From: Toxorhynchites rutilus septentrionalis
Lineage: Eukaryota > Arthropoda > Insecta > Diptera > Culicidae
Reading direction: 5' to 3'
Length of the DNA stretch: 64,000 nt
Assembly (NCBI RefSeq): GCF_029784135.1
Contig: NC_073746.1
Coordinates: 59,122,097-59,186,096, forward strand
The position numbers and the translations under genes were made by a program. The notes under the pieces were generated by a model. It made no database searches, was not told the origin of the DNA, and was given only the letters and a program-made list of their open reading frames with translations. Below, piece by piece: positions 44,361-55,410 of this stretch; within the stretch, counting starts at the first letter, position 1; each line of letters starts with the position of its first letter.

Positions 44361-46424
44361 TCTATTATATATAGGAAAATCTCGTGTCACGGTGTTTGTT
44401 ACCGAAGTCCTCCAAAACGGCTCGACCGATTTTGATGAAATTATGCACAAAAAACTTGGTAAGCATGAGGATAGGATGTAAACTATATACGATAACGCTA
44501 GGATACCGATTACTAAATATTTAATACCGATTAGAGTGGTCCCTATGCAGAAAAAAAAATCAGTATATTTTTCTTCTTAAATTTTGCTTCAAACAATACA
44601 TATAACCACAAATTTACCGCGATTAAACGGTTTTAGTAGTTTTGTACAAACAATATTCAAATAATTTAACCGTCGGTCGTTTTTCTGACAGAACGAATTT
44701 ATTTAAGTTGTTAAATGACAGGCCTAGCGCCCCGCTACATCAAAATTTCATCCACACATTCGTAAATAACCTCACTTCGTCTAAAGCCAAACGTATCGCC
44801 GGCGAGCTGGAAGTATTTTTGAGTGAGCACAACGAATTATTGAAATACTTCAAATCACACTTACTCGGTTTACAAAATGACAATTACACTATTGAATACC
44901 TGGTAAATGGGTAAGCGTTGCTAGAATCATAGAAGGCGACTGCACAGTGACGCGAGAAATTGTGATTCGAAAGAAAAAAAACAATAATCTGGAATTTTTC
45001 GTTGACGCACATCTCCATGCTCTTCTCCAATAGTACTAACGTTCCCAATGTTCGCCTTATCATCGTAGTATTACCTGCATCATTTTTAATAGTACTTTGT
45101 TGCGATTTCTATGCTAAGCAATACGCCTTGAATGTGGCTAGCTCAGGGACTTGCCTTGCCACACAATTCGACATAGACATTGAGCTCCGTGGTCCATTTA
45201 TGTAAACCAACAATGGTTATGGATTTTCGGGTGGAATAAACATGCTTTTAAAACAAAAAATTTGAATGAAAAAGTAGCTCTGCATATCAAATGTGTTCTA
45301 TGTAAAAAAGTAAAACATTCTCTACAAGTGGGGAAAAATCTTGAACGAAAATTGTGTATTTAATCGACATTGGGTAATCATTTTCATTCAAACTTCAACA
45401 ATTTGAATTTGATTCGGAGTCTGCCAATCTGATAGACAGTAAATTACTTCACGAATCCGGATGAATTGTTTTGACGTACGTTTTGCGACAAGGCAAGGTT
45501 GCCACATTTATATAGAACGACTGAATTTGATACGAAGGGATTAAAGGATGCAAAAGATGTGTCGATCGAATCGTAAAGTCGAAAAAAACAATCGAATTCT
45601 GGGATATGGGTGACTGTTCGATGTAGTTATCATGGTTCTTGCGTGGATCTGAAACTTTTATCGCCTTCCATGGCGGATGCAATATGCACAAGGCGTTTTC
45701 CTAAAGATTGTACCAACGACACGGTCACAAGCGTACGCGGATGTCCAATATATCAACGAAGAAATCAACAACGCAGACGTTGACTCTGACAATCGTTGGG
45801 TAGTATCATATTCGCCTCAGCTGAGCACAACATTCAATGGACATATTAATGTTGAGTACTGCAATTCGATGTACAACAATAAATACATTTTCAATTTCGT
45901 GAATTGAGGAAGCAATATGGCTCTATTTTAAATTCAGAATACCGTTGTGAATATTCTTTTCAATGAAAACGACGAAATAATGCGCTGCCAAATAGACAGG
46001 TACATCAGCTCAATTGAATTATCGTTGGTTCCATTTCATGAACATTTATGAATTTATCCGTCCATCTTGAAAACGACTAGCGCGTATTTTTCCCAACGAG
46101 ACAACAAATGAACAACATTGATATTGATTTTCTTCATTTCATTTTTCTACTTTACGACAAAAATATTTCACTTTTTTTACTCTATATTTAACTTTGAGGA
46201 GATCAAACATTTCAGTTACGTAAATGAAATACATTGAAGTAAGAAACACTATACACACTTTCGTTCAATTTTTTTCATTTGTTCTGTTTGTTTGTCTATT
46301 GAACACACTCGAATAATTTTATAGATCGTCAAAACATTCAAACACGCTTACAATACATTATATATGTTTCATTTTACACCCAAAATAACTTAATTGGCAG
46401 AACAACGATTGCCGAGTCAGCTAG
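44361..46424 (+). mobile_element. Helitron with remnants of a Rep/helicase gene
   Basis: Starts A|TCTATTATATATAGG and ends GCCGAGTCAGCTAG|T, i.e. 5' TC, 3' CTAG and insertion between A and T. The 5' part has the AAACGGCTCGACCGATTTTG segment typical of arthropod Helitrons. Inside are pieces of the Helitron protein (44642-46110). At 2064 bp it is much shorter than an autonomous element; the helicase domain is absent. Confidence 0.75.
44642..46110 (+). pseudogene. Helitron Rep-helicase protein, decayed
   Basis: Blocks of the Helitron N-terminal/Rep region in order: LEVFLSEHNELLKYFKSHLL with QNDNYTIEYLV (44790-44910), DCTVTREIVIRKKK (about 44940-44980), ICTRRFPKDCTNDT (about 45690-45730, compare CxKxFPKxFxxDT), DNRWVVSYSPQLSTTFNGHI then NVEYCNSMYNNKYIFNFVN (45786-45905), and NDEIMRCQIDRYISS with SLVPFHEHL (about 45965-46050, the region leading to the Rep tyrosines). 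The HUH and tyrosine motifs of the Rep nuclease are not all readable and the SF1B helicase is missing. Multiple frameshifts and stops. Inactive. Confidence 0.78.
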
Positions 46425-46436
46425 TTTTTATATAGA

Positions 46437-47861
46437 TTCCCGTTCCCGTTGCTTTTGAGAAAACGCAAATACGCAAAATGTTATTATAAATGCGGTTGTT
46501 ATGCGCACCGATGCACTATATTGCAGATTGTTGAAGTGGCGGATCTAAAAACAATAACGCAGTAACGCTGACATTTTCCTTGAGTGACATCAAATATACA
46601 ATCATGAACCGTTTGTTCTAGGTTCCATTTCTGGTTTTTGAATGGTGAAAATGTGAACAGTATTGGTCATTAATTTCGCATACTGTTTTTATTCTAATTT
46701 ATACCAGCTCCAAAGCATTTTCACGATTCCAACATTCCAAACAAATGAGTAAAAAAAATCCAAAGAAATTGGTAATAAACAATATAAACGCAGAATGCTC
46801 TCAAATAGAAAACTCTCAATTTTGACGAGATCGCCTGCGACTCTGAAAATAACTCTTATGTCAGAAGTACAAGAAAAAGTTATATTGAATGCATGTAGAA
46901 GACAAAATGGGATGAATGGTGAAGGAACAACTAACAGGATGATATAAAAATGTCTTTTGATTATACAGTGTATCAAATTCCACACTAGTAGAAGTCTGGA
47001 TGTTTTGAAGCGATCGATCTATCAAGCCAATTTCTAATTTTTCCGAAAACGGTCTTCCGAAATGGCCACCATGCACCGGAACAAATAGTAACAAATATGA
47101 CGGGTGAAATATGATCTCCCGGTTAACGCTTTCAAGGTAATTATTGACAGTTTCATGAACTTGTGGTCTGGCGTTGTCATGCTGTTATATTACCTTGTCA
47201 TGACAGTTTTCACATTCCGGTCGTTTCATCTCCAGACCCCTGTTCAAACTTTCTAATTCTAGTTATTAACGCAAGCTGCATCAGCTGCGCTTTTATCTAT
47301 AAAAAAAAATGCAATATAACTTCCCGAAAATGGCGATTCCAGTATAAAATTCGACATTTTCAATGCAATAAAATGTTGGTTATTCACACTCCAAACAATT
47401 GAACTGTTCTACGTTCTGAAGCTAGAGCACATATTTTGCGCACGGCATAAATGCATTAAACTTTTCTGTTAGAAATCTGGAAGTTTGTTTTCAAGGTTGT
47501 TTTGACTTGCAAAGGGTTCTTGAAAGGCTATAATTTTGCTATAATGAACACCTGGAACATATTTCATCATAACCCCAAAGCTACATTTTGAGGAAACTAT
47601 GTGTTTCGTCAGTGCGAACGTAATATAGAACCTTTCATCGAATTTAATCAATTTTTTAAAACTGCCTATCGATATTTTGAACGATCATTTAACTATTGAA
47701 ATATTGATTCTAAGAGACGGAAAGGTTATTCTCCACTCAATCTAACTCTGTGGACAAGACCTTACTGGAACGTTCTGGAGGTTCTGTATTAATTTGGTTA
47801 CAAAAATATTCTACAAGATATGCAAGTGCAAAAGTTTTCCTCTGAAAAACAGAAGAAAACA
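46437..47861. other. No recognisable gene or element
   Basis: AT-rich intron DNA; frames up to 98 codons without recognisable motifs. Confidence 0.4.
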
Positions 47862-48851
47862 TTTTTACGTAGAACTACGTCTTTCAGGAAGGGTGCCAAA
47901 TCAGAAAACAGGTCACGTTTTTATGAAAAAAAGGTAACGTTAATAACTATTTTCACTGTGAACGAATGCTCATGATTTGCATACCAATCGATTAGGAAAT
48001 TCTCTAAAATTTGTTTGATATGCTATACATTACAATTCGCTAATCTCGAAACGGTTTAAATTCATGAAAACTGGAAGAAAATCTTTATTTTCCCATACAT
48101 TTGTTCTGCCGATTTGTGTGCTAACCCTACCCGTATATCGAATGCTTATAACTCGAACATTTCTTAACAGATCGGAAAGATGTTTGCATCAAGTGATAGG
48201 AAATATTTCGGCGCGTCTATCAAAATTAATAAAATGTTATTTTTCATGAGATGAACAATTGAATAACTATAAAATAACAGGCGTTATCTAAACGCCCTAA
48301 CTGCCATGTTTTGATTGCACAAACACAAACTTAAAATCGATGTACCTGTGGAAATCCGCTTTGAAAATATACATGCAAGCGGGGATACTTTTGTTCCCAC
48401 CGAGCTGTGTTTCCCTAACACGGACTTCAAAATTAATGTGCCTGGGGAATCCACTTTGCATATACATGCAAGTCGGAGGTAATTTTAGGTGTTGAGTACT
48501 TTTGTACTCGCTTTGTACTGAGAAGCCTTGTAAAGTCGTCATTTCAGATACTAGAGGTGAATGAACTTTCGCGAGAACTACGTGGACATGAGATGTGCAA
48601 TAATTTCAGAGGGAAATGTAAAATACAATGATCGTTTGCCAATTTTCCCGTTCAAATATTTTGGTAGTCCTAGGCATCATATCAAACGTAAAAAAACGTT
48701 CATCAAATTTATTTGTAACGAAGAACATAATCTATTACAAAAATTTCGATGCCTTCTAAAATAATATTCTAAGTGGTGCACAAGTGGATTGCATAATATA
48801 ATTTCGTAGTTCTACGTCGAAAATATGCGGTCATGTCCTAGACACAACCCC
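47862..48851. repeat. GACGTAGGACTACGTC repeat family, copy R3
   Basis: Left TTTTTACGTAGAACTACGTC followed by AGGGTGCCAAATCAG and GGTCACGTTTTTATGAAAA; right end TAGTTCTACGTCGAAAATATGC followed by GGTCATGTCCTAGACACAAC. Same layout as R1 and R2, about 990 bp, non-coding. Confidence 0.65.
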
Positions 48852-48854
48852 TTA

Positions 48855-49606
48855 CCATTTTTTTCTTCTCAAATGTTTTCTCATTTGCGATACATACATA
48901 AACGTGGAAAGATAATGGAAACGTGGAAATAAATAACTTTTTGTAACGATGTACATTTCATTTCCAAGTGTTCCTTTCGCATGAAGTCTTGTAACTCCAC
49001 TCCACTCACCTGAGGTTATTGTCGAACGTAGATAATAACATTTTAACTCGTTATGAGACACTAACGTTTGGGCATAAAAACTAGTTAAATCGTCACCAAT
49101 CATCCATATATGGAGACTAGATATTACAGATAAGGAGTAAAAAGATTGACTAAAATAACATCAATCTACGATTATCAAGAAGATGATTTTCTGAATAGGT
49201 AGGCCACTGCAATTCTGAATTTTGATGCACCTTTCTCGAAACTATATTTTCCAAATTGGTGTGATCGAAAACTAAAAAAGTTTTTTTTCAATCGTGCCGG
49301 AAATTTGAATACATCTTCATCATTTCTATGCGATCCGTTTTTGTTTTGAACAATTTGAAGATTTTTTTTAAATGAAAAAAGGTTTTTTTTTTTCAATAAA
49401 CCCTTGTTTTTCTCATTTATTTTATGTTTTGTCACTTATATTGTATAACTTATATTTTTTCAGACTGACATAACGGGAATTACAAGTCACGCCAATCAAC
49501 AACTTTCGCTGCAGCCTTCCTGGGATCGGTCAATGTAGGATTTAAAAAATATATGATAAATAAATATACAAATAAACCAATCAAGCTTTTATCAAGTTCC
49601 AAAATA
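48855..49606. other. No recognisable gene or element
   Basis: AT-rich intron DNA between R3 and copy B. Nothing recognisable. Confidence 0.4.
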
Positions 49607-50404
49607 CAGTTCGGACTCGTTTGTTTGGAAGTTTGGAGTTTGGAAAAAACTTTTTTTTATATATTTCAAATTTGACTTCTTTCAAGAAGAAATGTAACCT
49701 TTCAACGTTAAGGTGAAGTTTAAATGACTATTACATGTACAGTGGGGTAAAATCGTGATTTTTGAAGATTTGGCTTGAATATTCACCAGGAATCGTTTAT
49801 ATCGATATTGCAGCCAAATTAAGAAAGATAGAAGTTACGTGAACAAATTGTAGAACGGTGAAGGAGCTGCAATTTAATTGATAGAAACAATCTAGTTGAT
49901 TATAAATTTTCAGAATAAAATTAATAATAACACATTAAAAATTATTAACTTTTTAGTTTTTCACTTCCAAAATGTTATTAAAATCCACTAATTTAGATGT
50001 TCCACTACTATATCCTGTACTAAATTTTCATCTTTCAAATGAACGCATCAGAATCGTCTTCCGTAGCATACTTTTCAATGTAGAACCAGTTTGAGGCAAC
50101 AGAGTCCGAAACGAAAATAAAGTTCTATAACTCTGTCATTGTTGAAAATCGAACAAATGCGTAGGAGGATTTTTTCATCAAATATGATCATCTATCACCT
50201 CCTGAGAAAATCTGGATTATTTTTGTTTTCATGTGAGAAAGGTGTTTTCTGACTTTAAAGGGATGAATCAAACATCAAATTCCACTTTTATTTTCAAAAA
50301 AACCAAAAAAACGTGCAAAAAAAATTTTGCACTCGAATATATACAGGATTCGATTATATACAGTGGAAAGAAATAAAAAACTGTATATAATCGAGTCCGC
50401 GCTG
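49607..50404. mobile_element. TIR element of the GCGGACTCG family (copy B)
   Basis: Left end TA|CAGTTCGGACTCG, right end TATATAATCGAGTCCGCGCTG|TA. Same interior as copy A and the same orientation, without the mariner insertion. 798 bp, no coding recognised. Serves as the uninterrupted reference for copy A. Confidence 0.75.
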
Positions 50405-50813
50405 TATTGAACAAATTAAAAAAAACAGGTAAATTCACGCATCTTCATTTATTTTAACCCTTAAGCTGTCATCGTGTGAATTGTAGGTGTCGCATTTCTC
50501 TCGATAGTTAAAGAGGGACAAAAAGAAACACATGTTCTAAAAAAGCATATTTTACATTATTTTTTCTTATATCATTTTTATATATATATTAAAGTCACAT
50601 ACTATTCAGAATCAACATGAAATAATATATTACCAATTATTAGCGAGCAATATATTTTATGATCCCATAGTATAGCACTATCCCTCACTAATCACAAGTT
50701 GTCCATCGAAATATCATTTTTAACATTGATCTCAGAGCGGCATACTTTTACATCTGCACTGTCTAATCACGGATCCAAACAACACAGCCACAATAACCAC
50801 CATTCACACTTAC
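50405..50813. other. Intron 1 sequence next to exon 1
   Basis: AT-rich stretch followed by the donor region at 50813. No repeat recognised. Confidence 0.4.
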
Positions 50814-51042
50814 TTATGCTCCGCTCCGAAGGCTCCCGGCTGGAGCTTCCGCCGCCGGAACTTCCGTTCAGCCTACCACTGGCGGATGCTGCCGCAGCGG
50901 CAGCTCCCCGCGCCATAATGGCGGCTATCGAAAAATCTGTGGCACCGCCGGGACCCGAGCTGGCACCGGCTGCTTTCGAAGCTGCCAGCGCAGCAGCCGC
51001 GGCCGCCATCGCCGATGGGTTCTGCTGGGTTCCCAGCAACAT
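50814..51042 (-). CDS. Tbx20: Tbx20-class T-box gene (midline/H15-like), coding exon 1
   Basis: First coding exon of a nuclear T-box transcription factor, 76 codons plus one base (phase 1). It encodes two alanine-rich stretches around an eh1-like motif, FSIAAIMA at residues 37-44, then a Gly/Ser-rich tail. Vertebrate Tbx20 has a near-identical FSIAALM motif close to its N-terminus; eh1 motifs usually recruit Groucho co-repressors. The exon ends at a strong GTAAGT donor (intron begins at 50813). The chosen ATG at 51042 is the first in frame after an upstream in-frame stop at 51214-51216. A second in-frame ATG 11 codons later, with G at +4, is a possible alternative. Joining to exon 2, 46 kb away, restores a serine codon. 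The assignment to this gene rests on strand, phase and the eh1 motif; exon 1 alone would be less certain. Which of mid or H15 it corresponds to cannot be decided here. Confidence 0.8.
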
Positions 51043-52620
51043 CGCGACCGTTGCCAGCCTGCGTACCAATTCACTTGAGTTTTCACTAGCTTGACTAGAA
51101 GTAACACTTGGGATGCCTTCGGCTTCCCCTGTGACACCACCGCCCAGACGAAGGGGGTTTGAAGTATCAATTTTGGAAACTGTTTCTGTGTTTCTCCGTG
51201 ACGGCTGTTTCTGTCAGCGCTGTCAACTTGGGGTTTCGGTTGGGTTGGTTTTTGTTTTTGCTCTTCAACTGTACGAAATCGTCACCCAACTCATAATGTG
51301 TCTTCACTTATCCGATTCGGTGACTAAAAACAATCCCAGATTCTAACGCGCGCGATAGTGAATCTTGGTAGCGGCAGTTCGCCACCTAACCGAACGACAA
51401 AAAATCAATTTTCTCACGGTCTTCACTCGAAAGGACAAAACGAATAGCTAGCGCAAAACAACGGCGAACGTTTATTCCGAAGCGCTTACGTGCACCAGTA
51501 GCACCGGGATCGAACTGCACCGGAATGCATATGGCCGCGCTCGATTGGTGAACAAAAAACAGCAAAGAATCTCACAGCGCTGTGAGGAAGAAAAAAAAGG
51601 CAACCACAGATGGGCGCGAAGACAACCACGACATCAACGACAACAACAACAACAGTGGCCACAGCAACAACAAAAAAGAAACAACATCCGCGAAATCTCG
51701 CTCGCGAGTCCACGCGGCGAAACCCTCTGTTTTGAGCTTGAGCCTCAACCCGTAACCCGTCAACGTGAGTGCGAGCCTTGAGGCGTACCAGTGCGAACTA
51801 AGCTACAGTCCTGCAAGGGCAAAATCACGTTTGGATGTTCTACTCCTCCTCGCATTGTGCCGCGCGGCATTTACTCTCTCCAACCGTGGAGTTGGACGTA
51901 ACCGCGACCACTTGAAGTGTATTCCGCCGCGCCGTGCCTCGTGCCTTCATGAGATTTGCAACCGAGCTGCACTTCAAGAGAGGAAGGTAGACTCCAGGCC
52001 CCGCCCATCACACACCACTACACAGAGCCCGAGTCACCGAATATGGCAAGCTCTGCGAACAAACACACCGACAACCAAGCGAAGGGGACATCAGATTAGA
52101 TGAGTACCCATCGATCGATCGTGAGTATCTCACAGCGAGGGGCGTTCACGAGCCGTGCACTCACTTCCAGTGGCAATCACTTCGATGTGGTAGTGGTCAC
52201 TCACCCGTATATTTATTCCATCATCTTTTCAAGCCCACAAAATAACTTACTAATTCTTCTTCTGTTTTGCTCCTCATTTGAAGCTTTCATCGGATGTTAA
52301 ACACACACATTCGCTTGCTCGCTTTCTCACTATTTCGCGCTCTCTCTCTCTCTTTCTCGTTCCCTCTTTTTCGGATCATCACCGATGATACCGCCGATGC
52401 TGCCGTCGCTTGCCACCGCTGACAACGACGGCGACGATGATGCGGTCGTTCTTGTGTGTATTTACGGACTCTCCTCTCCCGGAACGATTACTTATATTTT
52501 TTGCCTTCTTGCTTAGGCATTGTATCTCGCTCATTTACACCACAATGAGCTTGCTGAAATGGGTATTGCTGTCCCCTTCCGGCGCCCGAGGAGATATCAC
52601 CGCAATCAATACCGAGTGGG
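51043..52620 (-). promoter_or_regulatory. 5' leader and promoter-proximal region of the T-box gene
   Basis: This stretch directly upstream of exon 1 is clearly richer in G+C and CpG than the flanking DNA and has no recognisable transposon. It contains CAA/CAG-type runs (about 51640-51690) and a TC tract at 52339-52360, which on the gene strand is a GAGA-type run such as Trl/GAF binds. I expect the 5' UTR and transcription start here, but no TATA box or initiator could be fixed with confidence. Open frames of 75-138 codons on both strands are best explained by composition. Confidence 0.5.
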
Positions 52621-53549
52621 AGGTGGGAAGTGAATCCGAATGTGATTCTAATTCGATGAAAAATTATGGATTATTAGGTGTTTCTGGTTGGTTCGGAAAT
52701 CGGATTGTTTTTTTTTTTCGTACATTTTTTTTTTGTACCTGCGAGAGACTTATTACCAAACTGATGCTCATTATAGCAATACGGAGTCCCCATTCGACTA
52801 AAAAAATAGAACGATCAAATTATTGAAACATTTATTACGTGTACATTTTTTCGTTATATAACACCACTGATACACGGTTTTGACGAGCAATCCTTTTCTT
52901 GCCATGCATTGTCCATACGTAGTAAACCTACGAGGTCTCACAAGGGTGGGAGGTGAGGCCAATTACTCGTAGTTCGACGTTTTCGAAATCCATCAGGTCC
53001 ATTAACTAAAGGTTACCCAGCGCAGAGGCTGCAACAATTAATTAATTGGCTTCGTGTTGAGACCGTTACTTAGCTCTTTTGTGGACGCTTGAAGATGAAA
53101 AGTTTTTGGATAGTATTTTTGGTGTAAAGATCGCGTTTTGGGCCTGCTTTCAGCTGAAACTGAATTTTAGATTGTTACAAGGGTCTGCATCCGAATACGT
53201 GCAGCACTAGCCTTCGTTCGCATCAAAGTTGTTATTTTTTTTTTCAACGGAAAAATGTTGAGTTTAACAGAAATGCAATGAATTGTTGGGAGATTTCACA
53301 TGAAACTCATTATTCAATGAAGGAGAAGTATGACAATGACTGTTTTTTCGCGAGCACGTGTTTTTCAATTGTTCAAGTAGCTTCAAGATGCCGAAAAGAC
53401 ATTGGAGATGACTCATATCCCGTGGTCACCCAAACAAACAAAAAAAAAATACCATAAAAAAATAGTTTTCATGTGTCATTCGGTTCAAAGCATTTGGCAT
53501 TTGTGCCAAGTGATTTCTATTTGTTTTATTTTGATGAAATCTACAATGG
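52621..53549. other. Upstream flank of the T-box gene, no recognisable element
   Basis: Mixed composition falling to AT-rich. No gene, TIR or RT signal seen. Confidence 0.35.
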
Positions 53550-53597
53550 CTTTCTCACGATCTCAACAGATTTGAATCTGTTGAGATCGTGAGAAAG
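53550..53597. repeat. Perfect 23-bp palindrome with 2-base loop
   Basis: CTTTCTCACGATCTCAACAG plus ATT, two bases, then the exact reverse complement. The loop is too short for a typical miRNA precursor. Suggests snap-back replication. Confidence 0.8.
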
Positions 53598-53933
53598 GAA
53601 TTGACACTCATCTTGAAGTAATTGATCGATGACGACTTCCTATTCACTACTTCCAATAATTAAAGAGCCACAAAGTTCGAGAAATCGCTGTAAGTAACGG
53701 ATATGCCTCTTGGGGGCTCTGTCGTCCGTAACGCTTTTTTGTTCAAGTTGAATAGAACTTTTCAAAGTAATTTCATTGCAATAACGGTTGGAGAGATACA
53801 GAAATATTAATAAAGTATACACAAAATATTCATAAAAACAAAGACAAAAAAAACATTATTCTATAAATTTTGATTTTTTTTTAGAAATTTGACATGAGTT
53901 ATAAAAATTGAAATACAGGGCGGACTCGATTAT

Positions 53934-54655
53934 ATACTGTCTTCGATTACTTTTCACTGTATATAATCTAGTCAAAAAATATTGTTTTTTTAATTTGTTT
54001 TTTAAGCATATGTTTCGTTTTTTGAATTCAATTTTTGATTCATCCCCTTGAAGTCAGAAAACACCTTTCTCACATGAAAAAAAATAATTTATATAGAACC
54101 TCTCAGGGGATCATAGACGATCGTATTTTATTTTATGAAAAAAAACCTTCTACGCATATGTTCGAATTTCAGTTTTCAGTTAAAGCTCTCCAACCGTTCT
54201 ACAATTTGTTCTTTCACACCCAACTTCTATCTTTCTTAGTTTCGCTGGCAATTCCTGGTGATAATTCAAGCAAAAACTTCAAAAAATACGATTTTTGTCC
54301 CACTGTACATATACTAGCCACTTAAATTTCTTTCACGTTGAAAGGTTACATTTTTGCTTGACATGTGTCATATTTGAGGGGCTTAGAATGCAAGGGGTGT
54401 CACTTGATCGATTTCTCTTCATCGACTTTCTCTTATGATCGTAACTTAACTGCAAACACATTCCCAGCTTATTCGACAATGTGGCAGATAGGTCAGAGCC
54501 TCAATTATCGGTTTCTATAGCAAAAGCAAATTGGAACGTTTTTGTGCGCTGAGTTATTCACGAAATAAAAAGTTGATGAAGAGAAATCGATCAAATCACT
54601 TACACCCCTTGCAATCTAAGCCCCTCATTTGAAATGTAAAAAAAATTTTTTTTAG
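53934..54655. mobile_element. TIR element of the GCGGACTCG family (copy C, inverted), truncated, with a MITE inside
   Basis: Begins TA|CAGGGCGGACTCGATTATA and then shows the family interior in reverse order and orientation relative to copy A (GAAAGGTTACATTTTT near the far side). The far TIR is lost after about 54655. Interrupted at ATTT by the MITE at 54376-54626. Confidence 0.65.
54376..54626. mobile_element. MITE with about 50-bp TIRs and ATTT duplication
   Basis: Left TIR GAGGGGCTTAGAATGCAAGG and right TIR CCTTGCAATCTAAGCCCCTC, with the match continuing to GATCGATTTCTCTTCATC on the inner side. Flanks ATTT at 54372-54375 and 54627-54630; the undisturbed site is visible in copy A as CATATTTGAAAT (inverted). 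251 bp, non-coding. Confidence 0.85.
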
Positions 54656-54659
54656 AGTT

Positions 54660-55142
54660 CTGTTCGAGGAGCTCATCGCGGAATTATTTCGTGCAACCAA
54701 AGATCCTTTGCGCTCCACTTTTATTCAGCTGAATAAAACGAGTCGTCGGCTTCATAGGAAGGTGGAAAATTATTTTATGAGGTACGGTTTACTTGAAAAA
54801 AATGACAAAGTGAACAAAAGTCGGAAATCTTACGAGCCAGCCAATGTAACCAATTGAGGTGAATAATATACAAAAAAAGTGACCAAGAATTGGCGAATAA
54901 AGAATCATGTCACCGCAGCGATGGTGAAATATCGTTAAGGTTGGTTTGAGCGAAAGATTAATAGCTGTTTTTTTACCGTAGGATAAAAACGCTTTATAGG
55001 TGTAAACTGAGAATCTGAAAATTGAACATGTAAACAAATTGTTAATTGTTGTTCTACTCTTGTATGGGTAAGTTGTTACTATTTTACTTTTTTTAAACAG
55101 CCATGTATGCGAGATGTCTCAAAAGTTTCGATTTTTATGACC
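54660..55142. other. No recognisable gene or element
   Basis: AT-rich flank DNA, nothing recognisable. Confidence 0.35.
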
Positions 55143-55182
55143 GGTGGAATGAAGTCTAATGTACTATAGACTTCATTCCACC
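55143..55182. repeat. Perfect 16-bp hairpin
   Basis: GGTGGAATGAAGTCTA, an 8-base loop, then the exact reverse complement TAGACTTCATTCCACC. Confidence 0.8.
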
Positions 55183-55410
55183 AACCCTAAAAAACAAAGA
55201 CAGGAATATGAATACAAGTATCTTAGCAAAAACGATGACCTGAGAATGAAAGAGCAACCTCAAGAACACCCGCCGAAGCAATTGTTTGTCCTTGTTCCAA
55301 CTCTTTTGATTGAGGGCCCGACTGAATCAATCATTTTCAACTACTTTTATAAAGACACTGGAATCATCAACCATTGTCAGAACCTCGAAGAATTTCTACT
55401 GGAGAGATAA
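55159..55410 (+). CDS. Unrecognised short open frame
   Basis: 83 codons. Its last 60 residues look protein-like (a KEQPQEHPPKQ hydrophilic stretch followed by LFVLVPTLLIEGPTESII and FNYFYKDTGIINHC), with no low complexity. I do not recognise the family. Its first codons overlap the hairpin arm, so the apparent start is probably not original. It could be a fragment of a transposon protein or a captured exon. No splice sites were assigned. Confidence 0.25.
   Translation: MYYRLHSTNPKKQRQEYEYKYLSKNDDLRMKEQPQEHPPKQLFVLVPTLLIEGPTESIIFNYFYKDTGIINHCQNLEEFLLER

Larger units (their letters stand above)
43789..46436 (-). mobile_element. Outer Helitron (minus strand) interrupted by a second Helitron
   Basis: On the minus strand the 3' end reads GCCGGACAGCTAG followed by T (43788), matching the GCCGGGT(C/T)AGCTAG ends of Helitrons at 5996 and 62946. 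The 5' end is TCTATATAAAAA preceded by A, at 46436. Only 12 bp of the 5' end separate it from the inserted + strand Helitron, so the outer element amounts to about 584 bp of its own sequence. The pairing of these two ends is likely but not certain. Confidence 0.5.
4807..50813 (-). other. Intron 1 of the T-box gene, about 46 kb, filled with transposable elements
   Basis: Lies between the GTAAGT donor after exon 1 and the acceptor before exon 2. It is 46,007 bp long and phase 1. Nearly all mobile elements listed between 5 kb and 50.4 kb sit in this intron, separated by repeat-poor islands at about 4.9-5.5, 14.8-19.0 and 23.4-24.0 kb. No other host exon was recognised inside. Its extent depends on exon 1 being correctly assigned. 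Confidence 0.75.

Noticed and set aside
50699..51094. 131-codon + strand frame rich in Ala and Pro
   Set aside because: Antisense shadow of GC-rich exon 1.
52410..52826. 138-codon + strand frame upstream of the gene
   Set aside because: No recognisable domain, and its end runs into phenylalanine-rich T-run translation.
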